From: GCA-2733415 sp964276095
GTDB taxonomy: Bacteria > Bacteroidota > Bacteroidia > Flavobacteriales > Flavobacteriaceae
Reading direction: 5' to 3'
Assembly: GCA_964276095.1 (NCBI GenBank)
Contig: CAXYDR010000002.1
Coordinates: forward strand, 186,001-250,000
DNA length: 64,000 nucleotides
The position numbers and the translations under genes are program-made. The notes under the pieces are model-generated. The model did no database searches. It worked only from the letters and a program-made list of their open reading frames with translations, and had not been told where the DNA came from. Below, piece after piece: positions 1 through 9,970 of this stretch. Within the stretch, counting starts at the first letter, position 1. Each line of letters opens with the position of its first letter.

Positions 1-772
1 CATCCTTTGTTCTATAATGTTGCGCATCTGACATAGAGTGACCTCTATAACGATACGTTTTCATTTCTAAAAATGTAGGTCCATTTCCAGCTCTTGCATG
101 TTCCATAGCAATATCTACTTCTTTTGCAACTGCTATAGGATCCATTCCATCAACAGGACGACAAGGCATTTCATAACCTAATCCTAATTTCCAAATTTCA
201 GTATGATTTGCTGTACGTTCAACCGAAGTTCCCATTGCGTATCCATTGTTTTCAACAATAAATACTACTGGAAGTTTCCATAACATAGCCATGTTAAATG
301 TTTCATGTAATGACCCCTGACGAGCAGCTCCATCACCAAAATAACATAAAGAAACAGCTCCTGTGTTATGATATTTATCTCCAAAAGCCATACCAGCACC
401 TAAAGGGATTTGACCTCCAACGATACCATGACCTCCATAAAACCCTTTCTCCTTAGAAAAGATATGCATAGATCCACCCATACCTTTTGAAGTACCAGTT
501 ACTTTACCATACAACTCAGCCATAACTGCCTTAGGATCTACTCCCATTCCAATAGGTTGAACATGATTACGATATGCAGTAATCATTTTATCTTTAGATA
601 AATCCATTGCATGTAACGAACCTGCTAAAACAGCTTCTTGACCATTATACAAATGCAAGAAACCTCTTACTTTTTGCTGGATATATACTGCAGCTAATTT
701 ATCTTCAAACTTTCTCCAAAACAGCATGTCCTCATACCATTTTAAATAAGTTGCTTTAGTAATTTTTTTCAT
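1..772 (-). CDS. pdhA: Pyruvate dehydrogenase E1 component, alpha subunit (3' end outside window)
   Basis: E1-alpha subunit of the thiamine-diphosphate pyruvate dehydrogenase, which pairs with E1-beta to decarboxylate pyruvate and acetylate the E2 lipoyl group. About 257 codons are visible. They include the ThDP-binding stretch beginning GDGAARQGS and ending ENNGYAMG, and the phosphorylation-loop-like segment RYRGHSMSD near the window edge. The ATG at 770-772 is preceded by GAGGAG, an unusually good Shine-Dalgarno for this genome, though very close to the start. The gene continues beyond base 1, so the C-terminus is not seen. The beta subunit (60030-61007) lies some 59 kb away rather than next door. 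Identification is firm. Confidence 0.95.
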   Translation of the reverse strand, partial: MKKITKATYLKWYEDMLFWRKFEDKLAAVYIQQKVRGFLHLYNGQEAVLAGSLHAMDLSKDKMITAYRNHVQPIGMGVDPKAVMAELYGKVTGTSKGMGGSMHIFSKEKGFYGGHGIVGGQIPLGAGMAFGDKYHNTGAVSLCYFGDGAARQGSLHETFNMAMLWKLPVVFIVENNGYAMGTSVERTANHTEIWKLGLGYEMPCRPVDGMDPIAVAKEVDIAMEHARAGNGPTFLEMKTYRYRGHSMSDAQHYRTKD

Positions 773-860
773 CTCCTCTGAATTTTGAAGTAGTTTTAAT
801 TTTTAATCAGTTAACAAAAATAGTCTTTCAAAATGAATCAAAAAACTCTTTATCAAAAAA

Positions 861-899
861 AATCAACTATTTGACAATTTCAAATAGTTGATTTTTTTA
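861..899 (-). terminator. Intrinsic terminator of cdd
   Basis: Perfect 13-bp stem, 861-873 against 881-893, with a 7-nt loop and A/T runs on both sides. It lies downstream of the cdd stop and upstream of pdhA, so it should end cdd transcription and insulate pdhA. Confidence 0.8.
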
Positions 900-927
900 A
901 CTTTTATATTTTAATCACAAAACAGTA

Positions 928-1410
928 TTACAAATGTGATTTTTTAAACATTAGCGGCAATAAATCTGACAACGATTCAGATTTCATAATAGCGCCTTCT
1001 TCACCCATGAAATATAACTCAATACCTTCATCCTGTCTGGTTTCATATTCAGCTATCGATTGCCTACAAGCTCCACAAGGAGGTATAGGTTCAACCACTT
1101 TATGATTTTCAGAAGTAGCTGTAATAGCCATTATTTTAATTTTAGCTTTTGGATACAAAGCGCCAGCTTGAAAAATAGCTACACGTTCTGCACATAGACC
1201 AGATGGGTAAGCAGCATTCTCTTGATTTGAACCAATAACAACTTTTCCATTATCCAACAACAAAGCAGCACCAACATTAAATTTAGAATATGGAGAATAT
1301 GCATTATTTCGTGCAGAAACCGCAGATTCCATTAGACTAAAAACAGCTGAAGGAAGTTCCGACAGCTGTTCGTATATTTTAAATGTTGCGCTTATAGTAA
1401 GCTCTTTCAT
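928..1410 (-). CDS. cdd: Cytidine deaminase
   Basis: Zinc-dependent deamination of cytidine and deoxycytidine to uridine and deoxyuridine in pyrimidine salvage, in the cytosol. At 160 residues it is slightly longer than the usual ~135-residue homotetrameric form because of an N-terminal extension of about 20 residues. The signature is complete: C73-A-E75, with the catalytic glutamate and one zinc ligand, and P111-C112-G-A-C115 supplying the other two cysteine ligands. It sits between porV and pdhA on the same strand; the 14-nt gap to porV suggests co-transcription with the porU-porV unit, ending at the terminator at 861-899. Confidence 0.95.
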   Translation of the reverse strand: MKELTISATFKIYEQLSELPSAVFSLMESAVSARNNAYSPYSKFNVGAALLLDNGKVVIGSNQENAAYPSGLCAERVAIFQAGALYPKAKIKIMAITATSENHKVVEPIPPCGACRQSIAEYETRQDEGIELYFMGEEGAIMKSESLSDLLPLMFKKSHL

Positions 1411-1424
1411 TTATATCTATTTAA

Positions 1425-2699
1425 TTAATTATTTCCGTTTCCACCTAAGTTAAACGATAAAGAAAAACGTAATGTATTTTCTAATGGACTAGGTGTTTTT
1501 GATGCAGATAATAAATATGACACATCAATATTTACTACGCTATATTTAAACCCTGCTCCTAAAGCAAAGAATTTTCTTGCTCCTTTAGTTTCGTGCTCAT
1601 TGAAATACCCTAATCTAAATGCAAAAGCATCTTGATACGTATACTCAGCACCAACAGAGTATGTAAATTCATTTAATTCCTCACTAAAACCTCCTGGAGC
1701 ATCTCCAAAAGACTGGAACATTCCTGAAGTAAAGTTTACATTAGGATCACTACCTTCAATTATATAACTATTATCTTGAGCAACAAGAGTATCTACTCCA
1801 TCATCGTACTGACCATTCCCTGGAGTAATAGTCGACCCATTATCACCATCATCAACATAATCTATTTTTGTTCCATAAACAGGTGGTGTAGGCACCATTA
1901 ATTTCGCTGCTTCAACTGTTACACCTATTTTGTTAGCTCCATCTAAAATAAAATCAAACCCTCCACCTAAACGCAACGTTGTTGGTAAAAAACTTTCATT
2001 TCCATCTTCTTCATACTTTATTTTTGGTCCAATATTTTGAAGTGAAAAACCTCCACGCCATTTCCCATTAAAGCTACTATATGCTTTTTCTTCAGACTCA
2101 TAATACCCTCCTAGATCAACAGCAAAAGAACTTGCTGCTTTAGCAGAAGCTGCAGCAAACTCAGTTCCTTTCAACTTTAAATCAGAACGTATATACTTCA
2201 ACCCTACCCCCATAGAAAATTGATCACTCAATTTTAGTGAATACGCGATATCAGCAGTAAACTCATTTGGTTTTTGAATTAACGGTTGCTCAAGAGGATC
2301 TCCTGTTTTTCTAAATTCAATTTCACCTAAACTAAAATAACGAAAACTTGCAGAAACTGCACTTCTATCATCTAATTTTTTATAATAAGTTAACCCCCCT
2401 AGGAAAATATCATTCACCAAAGCACTTAAATAAGGCGTGTACGTGAATGAGAAACCTTGCTCTGATTTACCAAAAGCATATTTTGATACATTCCATTGTT
2501 GTGAAAAAGCATCTGGAGAAGTTGCTACTCCTTGATCCCCCATACCTGCAGCTCTTGCATCAGCTGCTATTGCCATGAAAGCAGTACCCGTTGTAATAAC
2601 CCTAGTATCATTTTGCTTAGGTGTTATCTGTGTTATTGTTTGCGCGCTTATGTTTCCACACACGACAAATATTACTAATACAGCTATATAATTTTTCAT
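1425..2699 (-). CDS. porV: Type IX secretion outer-membrane shuttle protein PorV (LptO)
   Basis: FadL-like 14-strand outer-membrane barrel that in the type IX secretion system (T9SS) receives cargo from the SprA/Sov translocon and delivers it to the PorU sortase. A signal peptide (MKNYIAVLVIFVVCGNISAQ) is followed by the family's N-terminal segment ITTGTAFMAIAADARAAGMGD, then the barrel with a mid-protein acidic loop rich in D, G and N (about residues 270-320). The start is placed at the ATG at 2699, which begins a clean signal peptide. An in-frame ATG at 2717 would add six charged residues. It directly follows porU, as in other Flavobacteriia, which supports the call. Confidence 0.93.
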   Translation of the reverse strand: MKNYIAVLVIFVVCGNISAQTITQITPKQNDTRVITTGTAFMAIAADARAAGMGDQGVATSPDAFSQQWNVSKYAFGKSEQGFSFTYTPYLSALVNDIFLGGLTYYKKLDDRSAVSASFRYFSLGEIEFRKTGDPLEQPLIQKPNEFTADIAYSLKLSDQFSMGVGLKYIRSDLKLKGTEFAAASAKAASSFAVDLGGYYESEEKAYSSFNGKWRGGFSLQNIGPKIKYEEDGNESFLPTTLRLGGGFDFILDGANKIGVTVEAAKLMVPTPPVYGTKIDYVDDGDNGSTITPGNGQYDDGVDTLVAQDNSYIIEGSDPNVNFTSGMFQSFGDAPGGFSEELNEFTYSVGAEYTYQDAFAFRLGYFNEHETKGARKFFALGAGFKYSVVNIDVSYLLSASKTPSPLENTLRFSLSFNLGGNGNN

Positions 2700-2742
2700 T
2701 GAATTGATTTTTCGCATAATTTAAGCAAATATAATTTTTTTA

Positions 2743-5700
2743 TTACAGTATTACAAGTTTTTCAAACTTGACTGCCTTTTTATTCGTACCTATAGACTTA
2801 ACAGTAAGCTTATACACATATACTCCTTTACCTATTCTATCTCCAAAATCATCTTTCCCATCCCAAGGAAGACCTCTAAATAACGAAGCGTTTCCTCCTT
2901 TATTGCCTGTAGATGAATTTCCGCGTAAAGTTTTTATTAACTTTCCAGTTACAGTATACACCTGCACCATCACATCTAACTCTGAACTACTATTATGTTT
3001 GAACCAAAACTCCGTGTAACTAACAAAAGGATTTGGGTAGTTTAACACTCTTTCTAAAATCAATTCATCATTTTCATTTACTACAATAAATTGTATTTCA
3101 GTCTTTACAGAATTATTGTATACATCCCAAGCTTTAATTGTCAAAGTATGCAATCCTGGATCCAAGTCTTTATATTGATATTTTACGTTCCCTTTTGTAA
3201 AATCATCTGGTTCAGTTTCATAATAATCATTCAAAATTAATGGATTTGCTTCATCTCCATCCATTATTGCGGTGATATCATGACCTATTCCACTTGCAGT
3301 ATTTATTCCATTTTCATCTTCTAATTTCAATAATAAAAACGGAGATTCATTTGTTACTCCACCAGAAACAAAACTCTCATCATTCATAAACGCAACAATT
3401 CTTGGAGGTAAGTTATCATCCGGAGCGGCTGTATTTATCCCACCTATTTTTATTGTATTATCAACTCCTGTCTGATTTTCTAACACCCCATCTCTTTTCG
3501 CATAAAAACTCACCTTTCCGTCACCAACAGGCATTAAAATATCTTGCGGAACAACAAAGTCAAATTCAAAAACCCCATTAGTTATTGTTGCTTGCCCCCT
3601 AAAAACAATTTCCCCTAATGTTTCGTAATCCAGTATTAACAAACCAGCACTACCTGTTGTTCCATCATTACCTAAAGTTGATCTGTTTTGTTTTTTGTCG
3701 TAAATAGTTGTTGACAACTTACCATTATAATCTGAAATCAACATATTTGAGCCATCAACCACCTCTCCAGTTAACGTTACCCTACCCAAAGCTTCTAATG
3801 TTTCAACAGATGGATCAGTAACAGGTACGCCATTGATTTTTGTCAATTTAATATTTGGCTTAGGTATAGATAATTTCAACGCAGGATCTCCAACACTAAA
3901 CACAACCCTTTTTAATGAATTTGAAATATTACTTTTAGATAGTCTTACAGCCTCAGCAATAGAAACATACCCGGTGTCATTATAGTCGAAAAGATGTTTT
4001 ACTAACTCCTTATTAACTACTACTCCTAAACTTACAAATATCGCCCTTGTAGTTGCTACTAAGGAAATTGCCCCTCCACTAGGATTCCAATACGTAAACT
4101 CACCTCCGGTTGGTCTTAATGGGTTGTCAAACCTAGTAAATTCACAGGTAACCGTAACTAATAAATTATACCTGCATATATTATTTAGTTCCTGCGCATC
4201 ATTTTTCTGAAATAAACGCTCATGTGCCAATCCGTCTTCTCCTCCGTGACCAAAATAATTAACAACTAAACTTCCTAACTGAATATTATTTAAAAGAGAT
4301 TCTGTTGCTTGAGGATACAACTCCCCTCCCGCAGAAGACTCTTGCGAAAATGAATCTGAATGCAACTTCACCATATTAACAAATGGTCTTTGCAAAACAA
4401 TTTCATCAGCTAGAGCATCCAACTCGTTTTCTAATGAAAATTCCCAATCAACATCAACATCATCAGAAAGGATAATCATTCTATTCCTCCAACTACCATA
4501 AGACTCTTGCTGATGATACTGCTCTACTTTAGTAACCATTTCAACAGCTTGCTGAATATTACCTGCAATAATTCTACCTACCGCAATATCTAATCTATCG
4601 GCTGAACCCATTGTTCCTTCAGCATCATCCATCATACCAAAATAATCATCTGACATATATCCAGACACCAAACTAAAGCTCTGTAATGCATGAAAAGTAG
4701 GAACCAGATTAGTGTTACCTGAAATCCTATCCTTCATATCAAAAGAAGCATCACCAAACAAGCATAAATATTTTAACTTATCAGTTACCCCGTTTTGGTA
4801 CACATATCTTACAAAATTTCTAATTGCACCTATATCTTGGTTTCCAGTATTAAATTCAGAATAAATTTCTTCAAGCGTAACAACTCTTGTACGCAACCCA
4901 TAATTCAAAGCATTGATATTAGCTAAACGATTTGCTTGAGATTTGAATACCGATGGAGTTATCACCAAATAATCTACATCTTCATGAGATCCATTCAGCC
5001 CGTTAAATATTGTCCCTTTTAGATTAGATGGCGAAACAATTGTTGACAAATCTTTTGAAGGAATATACAAATCCGTCCCTACAACGGCTACATATTTTTT
5101 TTGTTCTCCTAAATTAGCTTTAAAAGAAAAGGTAGCATCACTTGGATTTACTTTTGAACTTACATTATAAATATCGGTTACATCCCAAACATCAGTCACA
5201 GATATAGCATCAGTTAACACATACTCGCCAATTCCAGACAAAGCAGCTGCTTGCTTATTACTAAATGGAAATTGAAATCCTAATGACTTTAAAAAAGAGG
5301 TGCTTTCAATTGAGATATAATCTAAGTAAGCATTAGCACTAGGATTACCATTATTAAAATATTTTAACCCAACTACTAAGCTAGTACTATTTACATTTTC
5401 TAAATTAAAATACGAATCCCCTGACGCTAATGAAGTGGAAGAAATGGATGCAAAAGAAAAAGTATCCCTCAAAACCCCATTCAGACTTAACTGCATACTC
5501 GTTACTGTACTTGATGCAGCCGCAGCTTTAACACTTAACCGCACCGGAACTGACGTATCAATTCTAGGGAAATTAAATGTGAAATTCTGATTTGAATTTA
5601 CATCAAAATTATCTCCAAACCACCTTCTACCTAATTGCACTATATTATTTTTATCAATTTCAAAAAATTGACTTTCATTAAAGGTTGTAAAAGTATTAGT

Positions 5701-6582
5701 TACAGCTCCAGAAGGCTCAACCATTGTTTGAATTCTTTTCCCAGGAGTTGTACTTACATTGATATAATAAAATGTCCTATCGTTATATGGATTTATATGA
5801 GTGTCATTATCTGCATCCCAACCAAATGAACTTACACCATAAAAAAGCATGTAATCTTGATCATTAAAAAAACCATCATCTTCCCCTATAAATTGTACTG
5901 CATTTTCAGTAACATCAAACTCACTTACTTCAGAATTAGACAAAGGTATTGCCTTACCACCATTACCAAAAAGACGAATGTTTTTAGGGTTTACACCATT
6001 TACATTAACACCTAAGCTAGCTAAAAAGTTTTTATCTAAAACATGAACTCCGGTTTTAGATATAAAAAATCGATACCACAACCCGTTTGCTAATTCTGAG
6101 TCGGATAACATTGGAGGTGGTGTAGAAAAAGACGCTTTATTACTTTGATCAAAATCAAATTTAATAGATGTAACTTTTTTATACTGACCATTTATTTTTA
6201 CTATTGGATTAAACTCCACATAACCACCTATATTCCCTCTAGAATCAGTTCTTTTTACAGTAAAGTTAATTTCACTTTTAATCAACTTAACATTATAACC
6301 TTTAAGTTGAACAGAAGTCATGTTTTCATAAACTACTGATGCAATACTACCGCTGGATCCTGAAATAGGTGTTTTTATATTAGCTGCGAACAACAAAGTT
6401 TTTTTATCCACATCATAAATGAAATTTTCTGTTTGAAAACCATGGACATTAGTAGATTTATTGGCAGTAAAACGCACCTCTTTATTGTTCTCCCATTTTA
6501 AAACGAATTCATTTTCTTGAGAAAAAGTAACTAGTGAAAAACAAAATAATAGGCTAAAAAGTAGTATCTCTCTTATATTCAT
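2743..6582 (-). CDS. porU: Type IX secretion sortase / C-terminal signal peptidase PorU
   Basis: Cell-surface gingipain-like cysteine protease (peptidase family C25) that removes the C-terminal signal of T9SS cargo and links it to the surface anchor. The ATG at 6582 gives about 1279 residues starting with signal peptide MNIREILLFSLLFCFSLVTFSQ; an upstream in-frame ATG at 6642 would add 20 residues that look like leader. Catalytic residues are visible: His about 779 in NYFGHGGED and Cys about 813 in VTVTCEF, 34 residues apart as in gingipains. The C-terminus has the NYPNPF...WDGKDDFG...GVYVYKL pattern of T9SS-type C-terminal domains, as PorU itself has. Divergent from gldJ and followed by porV. 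Confidence 0.94.
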   Translation of the reverse strand: MNIREILLFSLLFCFSLVTFSQENEFVLKWENNKEVRFTANKSTNVHGFQTENFIYDVDKKTLLFAANIKTPISGSSGSIASVVYENMTSVQLKGYNVKLIKSEINFTVKRTDSRGNIGGYVEFNPIVKINGQYKKVTSIKFDFDQSNKASFSTPPPMLSDSELANGLWYRFFISKTGVHVLDKNFLASLGVNVNGVNPKNIRLFGNGGKAIPLSNSEVSEFDVTENAVQFIGEDDGFFNDQDYMLFYGVSSFGWDADNDTHINPYNDRTFYYINVSTTPGKRIQTMVEPSGAVTNTFTTFNESQFFEIDKNNIVQLGRRWFGDNFDVNSNQNFTFNFPRIDTSVPVRLSVKAAAASSTVTSMQLSLNGVLRDTFSFASISSTSLASGDSYFNLENVNSTSLVVGLKYFNNGNPSANAYLDYISIESTSFLKSLGFQFPFSNKQAAALSGIGEYVLTDAISVTDVWDVTDIYNVSSKVNPSDATFSFKANLGEQKKYVAVVGTDLYIPSKDLSTIVSPSNLKGTIFNGLNGSHEDVDYLVITPSVFKSQANRLANINALNYGLRTRVVTLEEIYSEFNTGNQDIGAIRNFVRYVYQNGVTDKLKYLCLFGDASFDMKDRISGNTNLVPTFHALQSFSLVSGYMSDDYFGMMDDAEGTMGSADRLDIAVGRIIAGNIQQAVEMVTKVEQYHQQESYGSWRNRMIILSDDVDVDWEFSLENELDALADEIVLQRPFVNMVKLHSDSFSQESSAGGELYPQATESLLNNIQLGSLVVNYFGHGGEDGLAHERLFQKNDAQELNNICRYNLLVTVTCEFTRFDNPLRPTGGEFTYWNPSGGAISLVATTRAIFVSLGVVVNKELVKHLFDYNDTGYVSIAEAVRLSKSNISNSLKRVVFSVGDPALKLSIPKPNIKLTKINGVPVTDPSVETLEALGRVTLTGEVVDGSNMLISDYNGKLSTTIYDKKQNRSTLGNDGTTGSAGLLILDYETLGEIVFRGQATITNGVFEFDFVVPQDILMPVGDGKVSFYAKRDGVLENQTGVDNTIKIGGINTAAPDDNLPPRIVAFMNDESFVSGGVTNESPFLLLKLEDENGINTASGIGHDITAIMDGDEANPLILNDYYETEPDDFTKGNVKYQYKDLDPGLHTLTIKAWDVYNNSVKTEIQFIVVNENDELILERVLNYPNPFVSYTEFWFKHNSSSELDVMVQVYTVTGKLIKTLRGNSSTGNKGGNASLFRGLPWDGKDDFGDRIGKGVYVYKLTVKSIGTNKKAVKFEKLVIL

Positions 6583-6772
6583 AGTGCTAAAACGTATCAT
6601 TATCAATTTTAGTGTAAATTTCTTTTTTTCAAAAGTAAACAATATATTTGTCTTATCTGTCGTTAAAACAGGACAGAACTATTTAACGAAGTCAAAACTA
6701 TTTTTTACAAAGTGTTGCATTATAATGTATATTTATTATATTGCGGACTTGAACTATCTCTGAATTTAAGTT

Positions 6773-8467
6773 ATGTATATGAGAAAACATTTTGCCCTAA
6801 AATTTTTAGTAATCCTTACTGTATTTGCAACCACAAGTTGTAATAAAGGTAAAAAAGGAGGATCAAGAGCTACTGGTTGGAAAATCAATTCCAAAGAAGG
6901 TGGATTTCAATACAACACAAAATATCAAGAGCAGGAAACTGCACCTGGAGTAGTGTTTATTGAAGGAGGTACATTTACCAAAGGTCAAGTGAATGACGAT
7001 CCAATGCACGATTGGAACAACTCACCAAACCAACAACACGTTCAATCATTCTATATGGATGAAACAGAGGTTACGAACGTAATGTACATGGAGTACTTAG
7101 ACTGGACTAAAAAAGTATATCCGCCAGAAAACGAAAACTTTACACAAATATACAACGGAGTTGTACCTGACACATTAGTTTGGAGAAACAGACTTGGATA
7201 CAATGAAGTTATGACGAACAACTACCTACGTCACCCTGCATACCAAAACTACCCAGTAGTTGGAGTTAGCTGGATTCAAGCGAATCAATTTTGTGTTTGG
7301 AGAACTGACCGTATAAATGAGGATGCATTAGAAAGAAACGGATTCTTAAAAGAAGACGCTAAAATTACTGACGTAACTGCAGACTCTAATTTTAGTACAA
7401 ACACTTATATTATTTCTCCTTCATCTACTTACGGAGGTAATGAAGATATACTAAACGGAGGTAAAAAGAAAAGTAAAAACCCACAGACGAATGCAGAAGG
7501 TGAAGAAATTAACATCTACGCAACAAGATCTACAGGTATTTTACAACCAGGATACAGGTTACCAACTGAAGCTGAATGGGAATTTGCTGCATTAGGAATG
7601 TCTGAATTAAGAAGTTATAACGTACATAGAGGTAGAAAAAAATACCCTTGGAGCGGACAATATACAAGATCAGGAAAAAGAGTAACAAGAGGAGATCATA
7701 ACGCTAACTTCAAACAAGGAGATGGTGATTACGGTGGAATCGCAGGTTGGTCTGATGATGGTGCTGATATTACTGCAGAAGTAATGTCTTACGATCCAAA
7801 TGATTTCGGATTATACGATATGGCTGGTAACGTTGCTGAATGGGTTGCTGATGTTTACAGACCTATTGTAGATGATGAAATGAGTGACTTTAACTACTAT
7901 AGAGGTAACGTATTTACAAAAAATAAAATTGGAGAAGACGGAAAAGTAGCTATTATAACTGCTGACTCTATTGGATATGACACTTTAGCAACAGGAAAAG
8001 TTATTGCAACAACATTACCTGGGCAAATTGCTCAAGTACCAGTTGACGATAATGAAACTTACTTAAGAACAAACTTCAACAAATCTGACAACATCAACTT
8101 TAGAGATGGTGACAAAGCATCTAGTAGATATTTCTCTGCAGGTGGCGACGACGAAGGAGATGAAGAAGGAAACAATGGTGATGAAACAAGAGGTATGTAC
8201 AACTCCCCTAAACACTCTGTAACTGTTGATTCTGCTGGAGTAATGACTAAAGAATATGACGGATCATCTAAAAGAACTTCTCTTGTAAATGATGAAGTAA
8301 GAGTTTACAAAGGTGGATCATGGAAAGATAGAGAATACTGGCTTGACCCAGCACAAAGAAGATTTTATCCAGAAGCTATGGCAACTGACTACATCGGATT
8401 TAGATGTGCAATGTCTAGAGTAGGTGCTAAATCAAAAGGAAAAGGAAATAGAAAATCTCCTAGATAA
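6773..8467 (+). CDS. gldJ: Gliding motility / T9SS lipoprotein GldJ
   Basis: Lipoprotein required in Flavobacterium for gliding and for stability of other Gld proteins including the GldK/GldN secretion ring. The signal peptide ends in lipobox TTSC (Cys about 23). A formylglycine-generating-enzyme/SUMF1-like fold starts near residue 50 (PGVVFIEGGTFTKG) and runs through LPTEAEWEFAA and DMAGNVAEWVAD to a terminal GGSWKDREYWLDPAQRR...IGFRCAMSR. It is an FGE paralogue with a structural role. An acidic low-complexity insert (GDDEGDEEGNNGDE) lies near residue 460. The alternative start at 6779 (MRKHF) is equally plausible. Divergent from porU-porV, so three T9SS/gliding genes are together. Confidence 0.95.
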   Translation: MYMRKHFALKFLVILTVFATTSCNKGKKGGSRATGWKINSKEGGFQYNTKYQEQETAPGVVFIEGGTFTKGQVNDDPMHDWNNSPNQQHVQSFYMDETEVTNVMYMEYLDWTKKVYPPENENFTQIYNGVVPDTLVWRNRLGYNEVMTNNYLRHPAYQNYPVVGVSWIQANQFCVWRTDRINEDALERNGFLKEDAKITDVTADSNFSTNTYIISPSSTYGGNEDILNGGKKKSKNPQTNAEGEEINIYATRSTGILQPGYRLPTEAEWEFAALGMSELRSYNVHRGRKKYPWSGQYTRSGKRVTRGDHNANFKQGDGDYGGIAGWSDDGADITAEVMSYDPNDFGLYDMAGNVAEWVADVYRPIVDDEMSDFNYYRGNVFTKNKIGEDGKVAIITADSIGYDTLATGKVIATTLPGQIAQVPVDDNETYLRTNFNKSDNINFRDGDKASSRYFSAGGDDEGDEEGNNGDETRGMYNSPKHSVTVDSAGVMTKEYDGSSKRTSLVNDEVRVYKGGSWKDREYWLDPAQRRFYPEAMATDYIGFRCAMSRVGAKSKGKGNRKSPR

Positions 8468-8490
8468 TCTAAAGAGATTTAATGCATAAC

Positions 8491-8524
8491 AAAAAAAGCT
8501 CTAATTTTTATTAGGGCTTTTTTT
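8491..8524 (+). terminator. Intrinsic terminator of gldJ
   Basis: AGCTCTAAT / ATTAGGGCT stem (one G-U pair) with a TTTT loop and a run of seven T, flanked by A7. It lies 23 nt after the gldJ stop and ends 18 nt before murF, so murF either has a very close promoter or depends on read-through. Confidence 0.75.
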
Positions 8525-8542
8525 GTGTAAAATTTAAACTAA

Positions 8543-9814
8543 ATGGATCTTACAGAAATATATAACCTATTTAAAAAATCTAGCGGAATAAGCACCGATA
8601 CTAGAACAATTAAGAAGAACAATCTATTCATTTCATTAAGCGGAGAAAACTTTAATGGAAATAAGTTTGCCAAAACAGCACTTGAAAAAGGAGCTGCTTA
8701 CGCTATTATTGACGACAAAAATTATACACAAGAAAACACAATCCTAGTAAAAGACACTTTAGAAACCCTTCAGGAGCTAGCCAAACACCATAGAACACAA
8801 TTAAATATCCCAATAATAGCCCTAACCGGAAGTAACGGAAAAACAACCACAAAAGAATTAATCAATTGTGTTCTGAGCAAGAAATACAAAACCACAGCCA
8901 CTAAAGGGAATTTAAACAACCATATTGGCGTTCCATTAACACTATTATCTATGAATACATCTACTGAAATAGGGATCGTAGAAATGGGAGCAAATAACTT
9001 TGGGGAAATAGAATTATTGGCCAACATAGCAAACCCAGATTACGGATATATTACTAATTTCGGAAAAGCACATCTTGAAGGATTCGGAAATATAGAAGGC
9101 GTTATAAAAGCCAAAAGCGAACTTTACGATTACTTAAGAAACAATCAAAAAAAAGCGTTTGTAAATTCAAATAACAACACACAAGTTGAGCAATCAAACA
9201 ACATAGACTCTATTACTTTTTCAGAAAATGACAGCTCAGACAGTAAAATCACTTTTCTAAAAGCTAACCCTACAGTAACAGTAAACTACAAAAAACAAAA
9301 CATTAAGAGTAATTTAATTGGAAGCTACAACTTCACTAATATTGCAGCCGCAATAAGTATTGGCTTATATTTTGATGTAAATAGTATAGATATTATTGAA
9401 GCAATTGAAACATACACACCAAACAACAATAGGTCACAAATAATCCACAAAAACACCAATAAAATCATTCTTGACGCATACAACGCTAACCCTACAAGCA
9501 TGAAAGCAGCGTTAGACAGTTTTAGTCAGCTTGAAACAGAAAACAAGGCTGTATTTATTGGCGACATGTTTGAACTTGGAGAAACTAGCAAAGAAGAGCA
9601 TCAGAATATTATAGACTACTTAGAAGGCCTAAACATAAAACATAGCTTCATTATCGGTGAAAATTTTAAAAAGACAAACCACAACAACAAAACAAAATCC
9701 TTTAGTGATTTTAGTTCGCTTTCAGATAGCTACTCTAATGAATTGAACAATTACACCATATTGATAAAAGGTTCAAGAGGAATGGCTTTAGAACGCATCC
9801 TAGAACTGCTTTAA
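8543..9814 (+). CDS. murF: UDP-N-acetylmuramoyl-tripeptide--D-alanyl-D-alanine ligase
   Basis: Cytosolic ATP-dependent ligase that adds D-Ala-D-Ala to UDP-MurNAc-tripeptide, the last cytoplasmic step of peptidoglycan precursor synthesis. 423 residues. N-terminal substrate domain with DTRTIKKNNLFISLSGENFNGN, ATP-binding loop GSNGKTTTK (about 96-104), then GNLNNHIGVPLTLL and EMGAN in the Mur central domain, and a C-terminal Rossmann-like domain with ILDAYNANPTSM. The length is slightly short but complete. It follows gldJ on the same strand, a gene order also known from other flavobacteria, and ends at a bidirectional terminator facing the tRNA genes. Confidence 0.95.
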   Translation: MDLTEIYNLFKKSSGISTDTRTIKKNNLFISLSGENFNGNKFAKTALEKGAAYAIIDDKNYTQENTILVKDTLETLQELAKHHRTQLNIPIIALTGSNGKTTTKELINCVLSKKYKTTATKGNLNNHIGVPLTLLSMNTSTEIGIVEMGANNFGEIELLANIANPDYGYITNFGKAHLEGFGNIEGVIKAKSELYDYLRNNQKKAFVNSNNNTQVEQSNNIDSITFSENDSSDSKITFLKANPTVTVNYKKQNIKSNLIGSYNFTNIAAAISIGLYFDVNSIDIIEAIETYTPNNNRSQIIHKNTNKIILDAYNANPTSMKAALDSFSQLETENKAVFIGDMFELGETSKEEHQNIIDYLEGLNIKHSFIIGENFKKTNHNNKTKSFSDFSSLSDSYSNELNNYTILIKGSRGMALERILELL

Positions 9815-9833
9815 AAACACAAAATAATAAACA

Positions 9834-9868
9834 TAAAAAAAGCGCTACATAACTGTAACGCTTTTTTT
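9834..9868. terminator. Bidirectional terminator between murF and the tRNA-Val pair
   Basis: AGCG and TACA arms pair with TGTA and CGCT around a TAAC loop, with one C/A mismatch, between A-tract and T-tract. It can stop murF from the left and the minus-strand tRNA transcript from the right. Confidence 0.75.
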
Positions 9869-9869
9869 G

Positions 9870-9944
9870 TGGGTTATGAGGGATTCGAACCCCCGACCCC
9901 CTCGGTGTAAACGAGGTGCTCTGAACCAACTGAGCTAATAACCC
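9870..9944 (-). tRNA. tRNA-Val (anticodon UAC), copy 2 of a tandem pair
   Basis: Cloverleaf on the minus strand: acceptor GGGTTAT/ATAACCC, D arm GCTC...GAGC, anticodon stem CCTCG/CGAGG with loop TTTACAC (anticodon TAC), T arm GGGGGTTCGAATCCCTC-like, discriminator A. CCA is not encoded: the bases after the discriminator are CAA. It is 75 nt, 26 nt downstream of an almost identical copy. Confidence 0.95.
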
Positions 9945-9970
9945 TTCAATAAATACAATCAAGAACTAAG

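Noticed and set aside
9735..9962. Open reading frame of 75 codons on the minus strand across the murF end and a tRNA
   Set aside because: It runs through the terminator and the whole tRNA-Val; codons reflect RNA structure, not protein.
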